Below, piece after piece: positions 17,400 through 25,428 of a DNA stretch of 64,000 nucleotides. The notes below the pieces were generated by a model. It made no database searches and was not told the origin of the DNA. It worked only from the letters and a program-made list of their open reading frames with translations. Made by a program: the position numbers and the translations under genes. The DNA comes from Fictibacillus phosphorivorans. Lineage in GTDB: Bacteria; Bacillota; Bacilli; Bacillales; Fictibacillaceae. Location: NCBI RefSeq assembly GCF_007673525.1, contig NZ_VDZU01000001.1, positions 2,740,055-2,804,054 of the forward strand. The letters are read 5' to 3'. Every line of letters begins with the position of its first letter. The first letter of the stretch is position 1.

Positions 17400-17981
17400 A
17401 TGCCTAACTATACAAATACACCAACGACTACTGCGGAACCGGTTTTTACACATTCCGATTTCCAAACACGAGAAAACGCTGATACTAACGTTAGCAAGAA
17501 AAGTAATACCTCTGGTTTTGCTACAGGATTAGTAGTGGGAGGTCTTGTAGGAGCTGCAGCAGCTCTGTTATATGCACCTAAAAACGGAAATGAATTTAGA
17601 AACGATCTTCGCGATTCATCTATTAAATTAAAAGAACGAACACAGCAAATGAAAGATGAAACCATGTTGAAAGCGAAACTTGGGACGATGGATGCTAAAG
17701 ATACTGTCGCATCTTTAAAAGAAAAATCAGGAAACCTTTCTCTATCTGCTCGTCAAAAGCTACAAGAAGCAAAGAATACGGCGAGTGAGGTAAAAAGTGA
17801 AACAAAAGCTGCGATTGATGAAGCAAAACAAGAAAATGATAATTATCAATCCAACGCTAACACTCAAACTAAAGCGGTTGTTACGCCACGTACACTTTCT
17901 TCAACAGATACACAACAAAAAACAGGTACAGATTCTTCTTATGAGAAAAAACAAAGCGATGTAAACAATCGTTCAATTTAA
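17400..17981 (+). CDS. YtxH domain-containing general stress protein
   Basis: A 193-residue protein. A short polar N-terminus precedes a glycine-rich hydrophobic segment (FATGLVVGGLVGAAAALLYAPKNG, about 40-63), the hallmark of YtxH. A long charged helical region (KLKERTQQMKDE..) and a low-complexity Thr/Ser/Gln tail follow. Probably membrane-associated. AAAGGAGG box before the ATG. The SigB-like promoter just upstream suggests induction by stress. Confidence 0.85.
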   Translation: MPNYTNTPTTTAEPVFTHSDFQTRENADTNVSKKSNTSGFATGLVVGGLVGAAAALLYAPKNGNEFRNDLRDSSIKLKERTQQMKDETMLKAKLGTMDAKDTVASLKEKSGNLSLSARQKLQEAKNTASEVKSETKAAIDEAKQENDNYQSNANTQTKAVVTPRTLSSTDTQQKTGTDSSYEKKQSDVNNRSI

Positions 17982-17995
17982 TCGTAAGAAAGATA

Positions 17996-18025
17996 AAAAG
18001 CCGAGACGTTGCGTCCGGCTTTTTT
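17996..18025. terminator. Bidirectional terminator between the YtxH gene and the metal ATPase gene
   Basis: AAAAGCCG..GACG / CGTC..CGGCTTTT, with T-runs in both directions, between convergent genes. Confidence 0.82.
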
Positions 18026-18031
18026 CCTTGG

Positions 18032-19900
18032 CTATTTTAATAAACGTAACCCATTTAAGATCACTAATATGGTACTTCCTTCATGCCCGATCACGCCCAA
18101 TGGCAAAGTGAGAAACTGTAGGTAGTTCGCACATAATAAGAGAAGTATTACACTGATTGAAAAGAAGATATTTTGTTTAATGATCTTTGAAAGCCTTTCA
18201 GACAGCCTCATCGCATATAGCAGCTTACTCAGATCATTTTTTACGAGTACAACATCTGCGGTCTCGATGGCAGCATCGCTTCCCATACCCATCGCAACAC
18301 CTACATCTGCTATAGCGAGTGCTGGCGCATCGTTCACTCCATCTCCAATCATCGCTACAACCGCATCTTTTTCTCTCCACTTCTTCACGGTGTTCACCTT
18401 ATCTTCAGGCAAACATGAATAACCAATCTCATCGACCTTCGCGATTCTTCCGATTATCTCTGCTCCTCGCTCAGAGTCACCCGTTAGCATGATCGTTAAG
18501 ATTTGTTTTGATTGTAATTCTTTTATCGCCTTAACGGTTTCTTCCCTCACTGTATCTCCTAAAAGAAAATAAGCTGCGAGTTGATCGTTAGCTGTTACAT
18601 ATACAACCGTATGTCCTGTGTCTTTTGCTTCATCGTCTAGATTCATCAGAAGCTCAAACTCTTGTTTTTCCGTTATGTCCGTCCACTTGCGACTCCCTAT
18701 TTTCCAAATGGTACTTTGAATATCAGCTTTCACACCTTTTCCTGGCACATCTTCAAACGCCGTCAGTTCTATAGGCGTTTTTTCTGGACGAACTTTAAGG
18801 TATTCATTAATGGCGTTTGCGAGTGGATGTATGCTATTTTTTTCAATTTCATAGATGATCGAGATCAACTTTTCTTTGCACCAAGAGGTCTGGAGAAATT
18901 CAGCGTGTTTCACAGTTGGTCGGCCTTTTGTTAAAGTACCTGTTTTGTCAAAAGCGATAACGTTTACTAAACTCAGTTTCTCCAAAAAGACACCGCTTTT
19001 GAATAGGATTCCGTTCTTAGCTGCGTTAGATAACGAAGCTAGCAGTGCTGGCATGGTCGAGGCTACAAGTGCACAAGGAGAAGCCACGACTAGCAGAACA
19101 CAAGCACGGTACAAAGATTCTGAATAACTCCAAACCCCTATCGAACTAGGCACTAAAAAGGTTAATGCCGCAGCCAGCAACACGAAAAGAACATATTTTG
19201 TTTCAAACTCCTCTATTTTTCTTTGAACAGGTGGTGCATCATTCTGTGCATTATTGACGAGGTCTATCATTCTTTGAAATACTGAGTCTTTCATATGTTT
19301 TGTAACAGAAATCTCTAACAATCCAGATTGGTTTAACGTTCCTGCTAATACTTCTGATGAGGTATGGACTTCGCGAGCAAGAGGCTCACCGGTTAATGCA
19401 GATTCATTAATAAAGGAGTTTCCTTTTACAATTACACCATCAGCAGGTACCCGCTCTCCTGGTTTAACTTTTATTAGGTTACCAGGTTCTAAAGATGAAG
19501 CCTCTACTCTCAGTTCCTTATCATCTAACAAAAGCCATGCTTCTTCCGGTTGTAAAGATAGTAATGCTTTAATCTCTTTATCGCTTTTTTGTAAGGTATA
19601 CATTTCTAGAGCGCCAGAATAAGCAAAGATTAGGATCAATACAGCTCCCTCTCCCCAATAGCCGATCGCTGCAGATCCAATTGCGGCAAACATCATAAGA
19701 AGTTCAACGTTCAATTGTCGGTCTTTTATGCTTTCCTGAATGCCTTCGACTGCTTTTGCATAGCCTCCTACGATAAAAGCCAACAAATAAAAGAGAACAT
19801 AGTAAGGAGAATCTGAATATTTTTCCATCATCCAAGCGGTTAATATGAAGATACCAGACGTTGTTGCCATTAACAGTTGTGTACGTGCAGAGAGTTCCAA
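18032..19900 (-). CDS. zosA: Heavy-metal P1B-type ATPase, PfeT/ZosA-like
   Basis: A 622-residue metal-transporting ATPase of the cytoplasmic membrane. Actuator loop ALTGEPLA near 173, the transmembrane metal site SPCALVAS near 276 (Ser-Pro-Cys instead of CPC), phosphorylation site DKTGTLTKG near 316, and hinge GDGVNDAPALA near 526. There is no N-terminal CxxC metal-binding domain. The SPC motif and lack of that domain fit B. subtilis ZosA (renamed PfeT, an iron exporter) better than CadA or CopA. The TTG start follows AGGAGGGG. A Fur-box-like palindrome lies 22 bp upstream. Confidence 0.85.
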   Translation of the reverse strand: MELSARTQLLMATTSGIFILTAWMMEKYSDSPYYVLFYLLAFIVGGYAKAVEGIQESIKDRQLNVELLMMFAAIGSAAIGYWGEGAVLILIFAYSGALEMYTLQKSDKEIKALLSLQPEEAWLLLDDKELRVEASSLEPGNLIKVKPGERVPADGVIVKGNSFINESALTGEPLAREVHTSSEVLAGTLNQSGLLEISVTKHMKDSVFQRMIDLVNNAQNDAPPVQRKIEEFETKYVLFVLLAAALTFLVPSSIGVWSYSESLYRACVLLVVASPCALVASTMPALLASLSNAAKNGILFKSGVFLEKLSLVNVIAFDKTGTLTKGRPTVKHAEFLQTSWCKEKLISIIYEIEKNSIHPLANAINEYLKVRPEKTPIELTAFEDVPGKGVKADIQSTIWKIGSRKWTDITEKQEFELLMNLDDEAKDTGHTVVYVTANDQLAAYFLLGDTVREETVKAIKELQSKQILTIMLTGDSERGAEIIGRIAKVDEIGYSCLPEDKVNTVKKWREKDAVVAMIGDGVNDAPALAIADVGVAMGMGSDAAIETADVVLVKNDLSKLLYAMRLSERLSKIIKQNIFFSISVILLLLCANYLQFLTLPLGVIGHEGSTILVILNGLRLLK

Positions 19901-19922
19901 TGGACTTCCCCTCCTGCGTATT

Positions 19923-19937
19923 TGATAATAACTATCA
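19923..19937. promoter_or_regulatory. Fur box upstream of the PfeT-like ATPase gene
   Basis: TGATAATAACTATCA matches the 7-1-7 Fur consensus TGATAATNATTATCA at 14 of 15 positions. It sits between the ATPase start and the terminator upstream. In B. subtilis pfeT is reported to be controlled by both PerR and Fur; the sign of control here cannot be read from sequence. Confidence 0.7.
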
Positions 19938-19956
19938 TCCTCAAGTACCCTTAAAA

Positions 19957-19986
19957 AGCAGAAATGCTGCCGTCTTTTACGACAGC
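19957..19986 (-). terminator. Probable terminator of the ABC transporter operon
   Basis: GCTGCCGT at 19966-19973 pairs with ACGACAGC at 19979-19986 (one mismatch). Reading leftward it is followed by T-rich sequence, between the ABC operon and the ATPase gene. Confidence 0.5.
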
Positions 19987-20100
19987 AGCCTGAAAACTAT
20001 CCAATATTCGGTTCCTAGCACTAACATTGTATGTGAAATTTGCATTTTGGTGACTTATTATTATTTATATTATACATGTTAACCTAACGATTTAGAATAT

Positions 20101-20907
20101 TTATAACGGAAGATTTCTTTTCTTGAACGCAGCCACACTAAGCATGAATAAGAGAAATGTTAAAATGCCTAGTGCACATCCGATCCAGAGCGCCTCCGTC
20201 TCGTTATTAATCATCTTGATCGGATCATACCATTTAAAGATCGTAAAGTTTAACATCCATTCTGTTTTCTCGCTTAACTTTCCGGCCATGTTCAACATAT
20301 AAAATAAAAGCGTAATTCCTGCAGAGATCCCGAGCGCTTTCTTCTCATCATTATTTACAGAGGAGATGAAGAAGCAATAACCAGCTATCGACGAGAAAAC
20401 AAGGAAAGTGAGTAGATTCAATGTAATAAAAGAAGGAACGTCTAATTGATAGCCATCGATCAGCCACTCGCTTGCTGCAATACCACTAAGCGTTGTAAAA
20501 CCTACGATTAATGCCAGCCCGGTAAGCAAGACTGCTGCTTGTGTAATGGCAACCTTTACTCTTGAATTAGGGGTAGCAAGCAAGTAAGCCATAGATCCTT
20601 GGTCGACCAGTCGTGCCATCACTCGAGTCGAAGTCAAAATTACATAAACCATCAATATGATCAGAAGCAACATCCCATAAAATTCACCTGCTATATAGTC
20701 TGACAAGGAATTTATGCCATTCTCCATACCGATCAGCTTCCGCATACCTTCTGGCAGTGCAGCGATCATTTCGTTAAATCCTTTCATATCAGCAATAGAG
20801 GGATATATCCAAATGATTAGTACAATATAAGCTGAAGCACCGTAAATGAATCCCCCTAACATCTTTCCGTGATTTTTCATCATCGCAAGATATAAAGGCA
20901 AGCTCAT
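20101..20907 (-). CDS. ABC-2-type transporter permease
   Basis: A 268-residue membrane subunit with six predicted TM segments and large charged loops, in the ABC-2 exporter permease style. The start overlaps the stop of the ATP-binding gene by four bases (20904-20907), so the pair is translationally coupled. The partner ATPase and the divergent TetR gene suggest an inducible drug or toxic-compound exporter. No family-specific substrate motif is seen. Confidence 0.85.
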   Translation of the reverse strand: MSLPLYLAMMKNHGKMLGGFIYGASAYIVLIIWIYPSIADMKGFNEMIAALPEGMRKLIGMENGINSLSDYIAGEFYGMLLLIILMVYVILTSTRVMARLVDQGSMAYLLATPNSRVKVAITQAAVLLTGLALIVGFTTLSGIAASEWLIDGYQLDVPSFITLNLLTFLVFSSIAGYCFFISSVNNDEKKALGISAGITLLFYMLNMAGKLSEKTEWMLNFTIFKWYDPIKMINNETEALWIGCALGILTFLLFMLSVAAFKKRNLPL

Positions 20908-21791
20908 TTCTCCACTTCCCTTCTGTCATAATAATGCATGAATATATCTTCTAAATCCTGAGGCCGTGTATCGATATGTTGAACATCACAACGACTCAAA
21001 AGCTGTACAAATTCTTGATCGTTACCTTGTACCGTAACATGAATGGTTCTAGCACCTTTGACTTCAGTAACAAGCGGTGATTGAATGATCTGTTCCATGT
21101 CACCCTCAGACTTCACTTTCACTTCAAATACTCTGCGTTGTACTCTTCTTAACAAATGCATATCTTCTAACGCCACTAACTTTCCATCTTTTATGATTCC
21201 GGCCGAATCACATGTTCGTTCGATCTCTTGAAAACTGTGTGATGACATGAGTATCGTTTTGTTATTTTGTTTTTCTTCCAAGATTAGATCAATGAAGACG
21301 CGTTGCATGAGCGGGTCAAGCCCAGATGTAGGTTCATCTAAGATAAGGACTTGAGGGGAATGCATAAACGCTGCGATGATACCCACTTTCTGTTTCATTC
21401 CTTTAGACATCTTTCTTATCGGTGAGTTTACGTCTAACTGAAATCGTTCTATTAACTCGTCTCTGCGTTTTATGCACTCTTGCTTTCGCATCTTTTGAAC
21501 GAGGGACAAAAAGCCAAGCCCTGTCATTCCTTCTAAAAAGACAATCTCGCCTGGCAAGTATCCTGTTTTTTCTTGAATACGCGCAGCGTTTTTCCAGCAG
21601 TCCATTCCATCGATTGAAGAATAGCCACTATCTGGTTTCACAAAGCCCATTAAATGACGAATGGTTGTTGATTTACCTGCTCCATTCGGACCAATATATC
21701 CAAACACCTCGCCTTTTTTTACTTCAAAATTCAGATCGAACAATCCTTTTTTATCCGTAAACCGCTTTGAGAGCCCCTTTACCTGAATCAT
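20904..21791 (-). CDS. ABC transporter ATP-binding protein
   Basis: The nucleotide-binding subunit of the exporter. Walker A GPNGAGKST, the signature MSKGMKQKV (a variant of LSGGQ, common in ABC-2 exporters), Walker B VLILDEPTSGLDP, and the switch His in SSHSFQEI. Length 295 aa with a C-terminal regulatory extension. ATG at 21791 is chosen, with AAGGTGG eight bases upstream; an in-frame GTG at 21803 is less likely. Its promoter region contains a TetR-type inverted repeat. Confidence 0.93.
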   Translation of the reverse strand: MIQVKGLSKRFTDKKGLFDLNFEVKKGEVFGYIGPNGAGKSTTIRHLMGFVKPDSGYSSIDGMDCWKNAARIQEKTGYLPGEIVFLEGMTGLGFLSLVQKMRKQECIKRRDELIERFQLDVNSPIRKMSKGMKQKVGIIAAFMHSPQVLILDEPTSGLDPLMQRVFIDLILEEKQNNKTILMSSHSFQEIERTCDSAGIIKDGKLVALEDMHLLRRVQRRVFEVKVKSEGDMEQIIQSPLVTEVKGARTIHVTVQGNDQEFVQLLSRCDVQHIDTRPQDLEDIFMHYYDRREVEK

Positions 21792-21805
21792 CCTCACACC
21801 CACCT

Positions 21806-21837
21806 TTTTGAAATATTGAACAATGTATATTTCAAAA
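21806..21837. promoter_or_regulatory. TetR operator candidate 1 (exporter side)
   Basis: TTTTGAAATA at 21806-21815 and TATTTCAAAA at 21828-21837: perfect 10-bp arms around a 12-bp spacer, just upstream of the ABC operon start. Confidence 0.7.
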
Positions 21838-21872
21838 TAATCATAAGTCTTTTCTTCCCACTAAGCAATACT

Positions 21873-21904
21873 TTTTGAAATATGTTATTTGTTATTTTTC
21901 AAAA
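21873..21904. promoter_or_regulatory. TetR operator candidate 2 (regulator side)
   Basis: TTTTGAAATA at 21873-21882 and TTTTTCAAAA at 21895-21904, with the same 12-bp spacer and geometry as the copy at 21806. It lies 32 bp upstream of the TetR gene start, so autoregulation is likely. Confidence 0.65.
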
Positions 21905-21936
21905 TGTGTTTTATCCTAGTAAAGAGGTGAAGAGTC

Positions 21937-22539
21937 TTGAACGGATATGAACGTCGAAAGGAACAAAAGAAAAAAGACATTAAGAAAGCTGCTTTCTCCC
22001 TGTTTCAAAAACAAGGCATCAAAGAAATTAAAATAGAAGATCTAGCAAGACATGCCGGGGTATCTCAAGTTACCATCTATAATCACTTTGGAAGCAAAGA
22101 AGCTTTGTTTCGGGAAGTGATTAAAGAGTTCGTTGCCGATGAATACGATTTTCATAAAGAGCTCTTTCACAAGGATCTTTCTTTCAAAGAAAAAATGACC
22201 TCAAGTATTCTTCATAAAACGGATAACATACAAAGTATTCATCCTGAAGTTATAGAAGAGATGATGTTAAACGATGAAGAATTAAAATTATTTTTAGCTG
22301 ACTTTCAAACGAAGTATAGCATTCCGTTATTAGTTGACCTGATTAAGGATGCTCAAAACAATGGTGAGATCAACCCTGACCTTTCTATGGAATCCATCAT
22401 GGTATACATCCAGCTTTTTAATAACAATATGCTCATCTCCATGATTACAGGCGAGAATGGAAAAAAACTTGCAACAGATATCTTTCAAATGTTTTTCTAC
22501 GGGCTTTCACTGCCCATAGATTCTAAAGAGTTCCTTTAG
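21937..22539 (+). CDS. TetR/AcrR family transcriptional regulator
   Basis: A 200-residue repressor. The TTG start follows AGAGGTGA. N-terminal HTH: IKIEDLARHAGVSQVTIYNHFGSKEALFREVI (about 30-61), the classic TetR motif. The C-terminal ligand domain is unassigned. Divergent from the ABC exporter; two matching palindromes in the intergenic region point to control of both directions. Confidence 0.92.
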   Translation: MNGYERRKEQKKKDIKKAAFSLFQKQGIKEIKIEDLARHAGVSQVTIYNHFGSKEALFREVIKEFVADEYDFHKELFHKDLSFKEKMTSSILHKTDNIQSIHPEVIEEMMLNDEELKLFLADFQTKYSIPLLVDLIKDAQNNGEINPDLSMESIMVYIQLFNNNMLISMITGENGKKLATDIFQMFFYGLSLPIDSKEFL

Positions 22540-22673
22540 GGAATGATGTAAGAAAAGAATGTAAAGTTTTTATTTCATTTCTAAACGTTTGTTAATTCCA
22601 AGTTTGTTGAACGTTAAAAGAAAGCTTAACTATGTAAAGCTTTTGTAAATTATTGATTACAATTCATTCTTTT

Positions 22674-22703
22674 TCGACAAAAACTCTTATTTTTTTGTAT
22701 AAT
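22674..22703 (+). promoter_or_regulatory. SigA-type promoter of the DUF47-pit operon
   Basis: TCGACA at 22674-22679, an 18-bp spacer, and a perfect TATAAT at 22698-22703. Several TTTGTTAA/TTGTAAAT-like hexamers lie upstream (22585-22665) and might be PhoP boxes, but the spacing is not convincing. Confidence 0.55.
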
Positions 22704-22789
22704 GTGCTGGGTGGTTAAAAAAGAAAAAAATGACTGCCACAAAAAACGTAAAAGAAAAAGGATAAAAGACATTTCTTTTGGAGGGTACT

Positions 22790-23407
22790 ATGTTTACAAA
22801 GAAAAAGGATAAGTTCATGGTCATGCTAACGGATATTGCTAGCAACTTGAAAGATTCTGCTGGTTATTTCCACGATTTCAAAATTAATAACGAAAATGAT
22901 CTTCGCGAATTCGCAGACCATTTAAAAGAACTTGAATCAAAAGGTGATTCTTATGTTCATACCGTTATCATGGAACTGAACAAAGTTTTTATTACACCTA
23001 TTGAAAGAGAAGATATCTTATCACTTGCTATGAGCATGGATGATATTCTAGATGGTATCGAGCAATCTTCTGCTTTGTTTGACATTTACGCAATTACAAA
23101 CCCAGATCAATACATGGTTAAATTTGTAGAATACATCAAGTTAAGTGCGGAAGAAATCCTGCTTACTGTTAATTTGTTATCTGAGAAGAAACTTCTTGAT
23201 ATGCGTGAACATGCAATCAAGATTAAAGATTACGAATCAAAATGTGACGATCTTTACCGTGAAGCTCAACGAGAATTGTTTGCCACTCAAACAGATCCGA
23301 TCAAAGTTATCAAGTATAAAGAAATGTATGAAGTGCTTGAAGGCATTGCCGACAGCTGCCAGAACGTTGCAAACACATTAGAATCTATCATTATGAAAAA
23401 CGCGTAA
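22790..23407 (+). CDS. ykaA: DUF47 family protein (PhoU-like Pit accessory, YkaA)
   Basis: A 205-residue all-helical cytosolic protein resembling PhoU. It carries family motifs such as ESKGDSYVHTVIMELNKVFITPIEREDI. DUF47 proteins are encoded next to Pit phosphate transporters and are thought to regulate them. ATG at 22790 after GGAGGG. The pit gene follows 12 bp downstream. Confidence 0.9.
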   Translation: MFTKKKDKFMVMLTDIASNLKDSAGYFHDFKINNENDLREFADHLKELESKGDSYVHTVIMELNKVFITPIEREDILSLAMSMDDILDGIEQSSALFDIYAITNPDQYMVKFVEYIKLSAEEILLTVNLLSEKKLLDMREHAIKIKDYESKCDDLYREAQRELFATQTDPIKVIKYKEMYEVLEGIADSCQNVANTLESIIMKNA

Positions 23408-23419
23408 CGGGTGGCTGGT

Positions 23420-24418
23420 ATGGATACAGTATTACTCATTACCATTCTTGTTGTAATCGGTGCGCTAGCATTTGACTTTATTAATGGATTTCATGATACA
23501 GCGAACGCGATTGCAACATCTGTTTCAACAAAAGCTTTAACACCAAGAAGAGCTATTATTCTAGCTGCAGTCATGAACTTTGTCGGAGCCATGACATTCA
23601 CTGGTGTTGCTAAAACGATCACAAAAGACATCGTTGACCCATTCACACTTCCTAACGGGTCAGTCGTTATTCTCGCTGCTCTTGTAGCGGCCATCGCTTG
23701 GAACTTGATCACTTGGTACTATGGTATCCCAAGTTCATCGTCACATGCGATCATCGGTTCTATCGCTGGTGCTGCCATTGCAGCTGCTGGTTTTGAAGCA
23801 CTTCATTATTCTGGTTTTCTAAAAATTATTTATGGTTTGCTTCTTTCTCCAATTCTAGCATTTATCGTAGGTTTTATATTTTATAACGTTATTAAGATGG
23901 TATTTAAGAATACGAATTTAACGAAAACGAATAACGGTTTTCGTAAAGTACAGGTAGCTACTGCCGCTCTCCAAGCTTATTCACACGGTACGAATGATGC
24001 GCAAAAAGCGATGGGGATCATCACGATGGCATTAATCGCGAACGGCTACACAGATAGCACAGACATTCAGCTTTGGGTACAGGTATCCTGTGCGCTTGCT
24101 ATGGGTCTTGGTACATCTGTAGGTGGTTGGAAAATCATCAAGACGGTTGGCGGAAAGATCATGAAAATCCGTCCTGTTAATGGGGTTTCAGCTGATTTAA
24201 CGGGAGCATCTGTTATCTTTGGTGCATCTTTCTTAGGTATTCCTGTAAGTACAACGCACGTTATCACTTCTTCTATCTTAGGGGTTGGTGCGTCTCACCG
24301 ATTAAAAGGAGTTAAATGGGGAACGGCTAAGACGATGATCATCACTTGGTTCATCACACTTCCAATTTCAGCAACATTAGCAGCACTCTCTTATCTCGTA
24401 CTAAACTTAATCTTTTAG
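23420..24418 (+). CDS. pit: Pit family inorganic phosphate transporter
   Basis: Low-affinity, cation-coupled phosphate uptake in the cytoplasmic membrane. 332 residues and about ten TM segments in two inverted halves. Each half carries the signature: DFINGFHDTANAIATSVSTKAL near residue 18 and AYSHGTNDAQKAMGII near 192. ATG at 23420 after GGGTGG; the GTG at 23411 is less likely. Second gene of the DUF47-pit operon. Confidence 0.93.
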   Translation: MDTVLLITILVVIGALAFDFINGFHDTANAIATSVSTKALTPRRAIILAAVMNFVGAMTFTGVAKTITKDIVDPFTLPNGSVVILAALVAAIAWNLITWYYGIPSSSSHAIIGSIAGAAIAAAGFEALHYSGFLKIIYGLLLSPILAFIVGFIFYNVIKMVFKNTNLTKTNNGFRKVQVATAALQAYSHGTNDAQKAMGIITMALIANGYTDSTDIQLWVQVSCALAMGLGTSVGGWKIIKTVGGKIMKIRPVNGVSADLTGASVIFGASFLGIPVSTTHVITSSILGVGASHRLKGVKWGTAKTMIITWFITLPISATLAALSYLVLNLIF

Positions 24419-24428
24419 TCACAGTTAA

Positions 24429-24462
24429 GCCTTCCGTTATTCGTTAACGGAAGGCATTTTTG
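24429..24462. terminator. Shared terminator of pit and the convergent pentapeptide gene
   Basis: GCCTTCCGTTA at 24429-24439 and TAACGGAAGGC at 24445-24455, then T's. The right arm contains the TAA stop and last codons of the reverse-strand pentapeptide gene. Confidence 0.88.
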
Positions 24463-25280
24463 TTTTGTTTTACTTTTTGCCAGTGATTCGGATGAGTTAA
24501 CCTAACAGGTAGTTTTGTTTCAGCATTTCCTTTAGCTGAATTTACTTGTGCTTGTGTTAAAAAGATACTCCCTCTTAAGTCTGCACCACTTATATCAGCA
24601 TCACGTAAATCCGCCCCTATTAAATCTGATTTTCTTAAGTCCGCATATTTTAAATCTGCCGCTATGAAAAGAGCACCTCGTAAATTTGCGCCACGAAGAT
24701 CTGCATTTTGAAGATTACTACCGATAAAATCACTGGTCTTGCCTGTTATTTGATACTTCTTATGCTTGTATTCTTCTCTTACTAAATGGCTCGTACGAAT
24801 CAGCAACTCGTTCATCCTTATACGAATTTCTGCTACGTTCATCATTTTGATCTCTGAAGCTCGGCGTAGAGTAAGATTTTCTATTTCGCTTATAGCCACT
24901 TTTAATTCTTGATGGATAGGTTTTGTTACGCTAAGGTTCATCGCCTCAGTTAGGTAATAGATCATTTCTTGAAGTTGTTGCATGATTGGAAAAACATCAA
25001 ACATCTCGTTCGCTAGCTCTGGATTAGTCTCCCAATCCATTCCTGAAAAAGTGTTTTGTGAGACTTTTTGTCCTGCTCCAAAACACTCATATACCGTACA
25101 ACCTTTAAACCCTTGATCTCTTAGATGTTGGTGAATCCCACAGCGGAAATCGTCTTGTAAGTTTCTACAAGGCGTTCCACTGTCTTTATCAAAAGCAAAA
25201 TCAGCAGATTTTGCGTAAGGTAGCGCCACACAGCAAAGGCCAAAGCAACGAGAACAGTCTGCTTGCAATGAAGAATTCAT
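24444..25280 (-). CDS. Pentapeptide repeat protein with an N-terminal cysteine cluster
   Basis: A 278-residue protein. The N-terminus has a CSRCFGLCC cluster plus further Cys (C38, C47, C61, C66), suggesting a metal-binding module like YkgJ-type CxxCxxCC proteins. A helical middle region (about 90-180) follows. About ten A(D/N)LRx pentapeptides (about 186-250) then form a right-handed beta-helix, for example ADLRGANLRGALF. Some pentapeptide proteins protect gyrase by mimicking DNA; nothing shows that here. Cytosolic, monocistronic, and its stop lies in the shared terminator. Confidence 0.85.
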   Translation of the reverse strand: MNSSLQADCSRCFGLCCVALPYAKSADFAFDKDSGTPCRNLQDDFRCGIHQHLRDQGFKGCTVYECFGAGQKVSQNTFSGMDWETNPELANEMFDVFPIMQQLQEMIYYLTEAMNLSVTKPIHQELKVAISEIENLTLRRASEIKMMNVAEIRIRMNELLIRTSHLVREEYKHKKYQITGKTSDFIGSNLQNADLRGANLRGALFIAADLKYADLRKSDLIGADLRDADISGADLRGSIFLTQAQVNSAKGNAETKLPVRLTHPNHWQKVKQNKNAFR

Positions 25281-25381
25281 CTGTACACTTCCTTTATCAA
25301 CGACACATTGTTCATTCTTGTTACGTTAAGAATAACATTTTCATAATGATTTGAGGATAGAGAACTTCCCTTTTTTCCCAT

Positions 25382-25419
25382 AAAAAAATCTCTAACTCAA
25401 AATAAGATGAGTTAGAGAT
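25382..25419 (-). terminator. Terminator of the dicarboxylate/amino acid symporter gene
   Basis: ATCTCTAACTCA and its complement (25388-25419), with a run of seven T's on the reverse strand. Confidence 0.88.
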
Positions 25420-25428
25420 GAAAATAAA

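Noticed and set aside
22585..22665. PhoP boxes upstream of the DUF47-pit operon
   Set aside because: TTTGTTAA-like hexamers are present but the 11-bp periodicity of PhoP boxes was not convincing by eye in AT-rich DNA.
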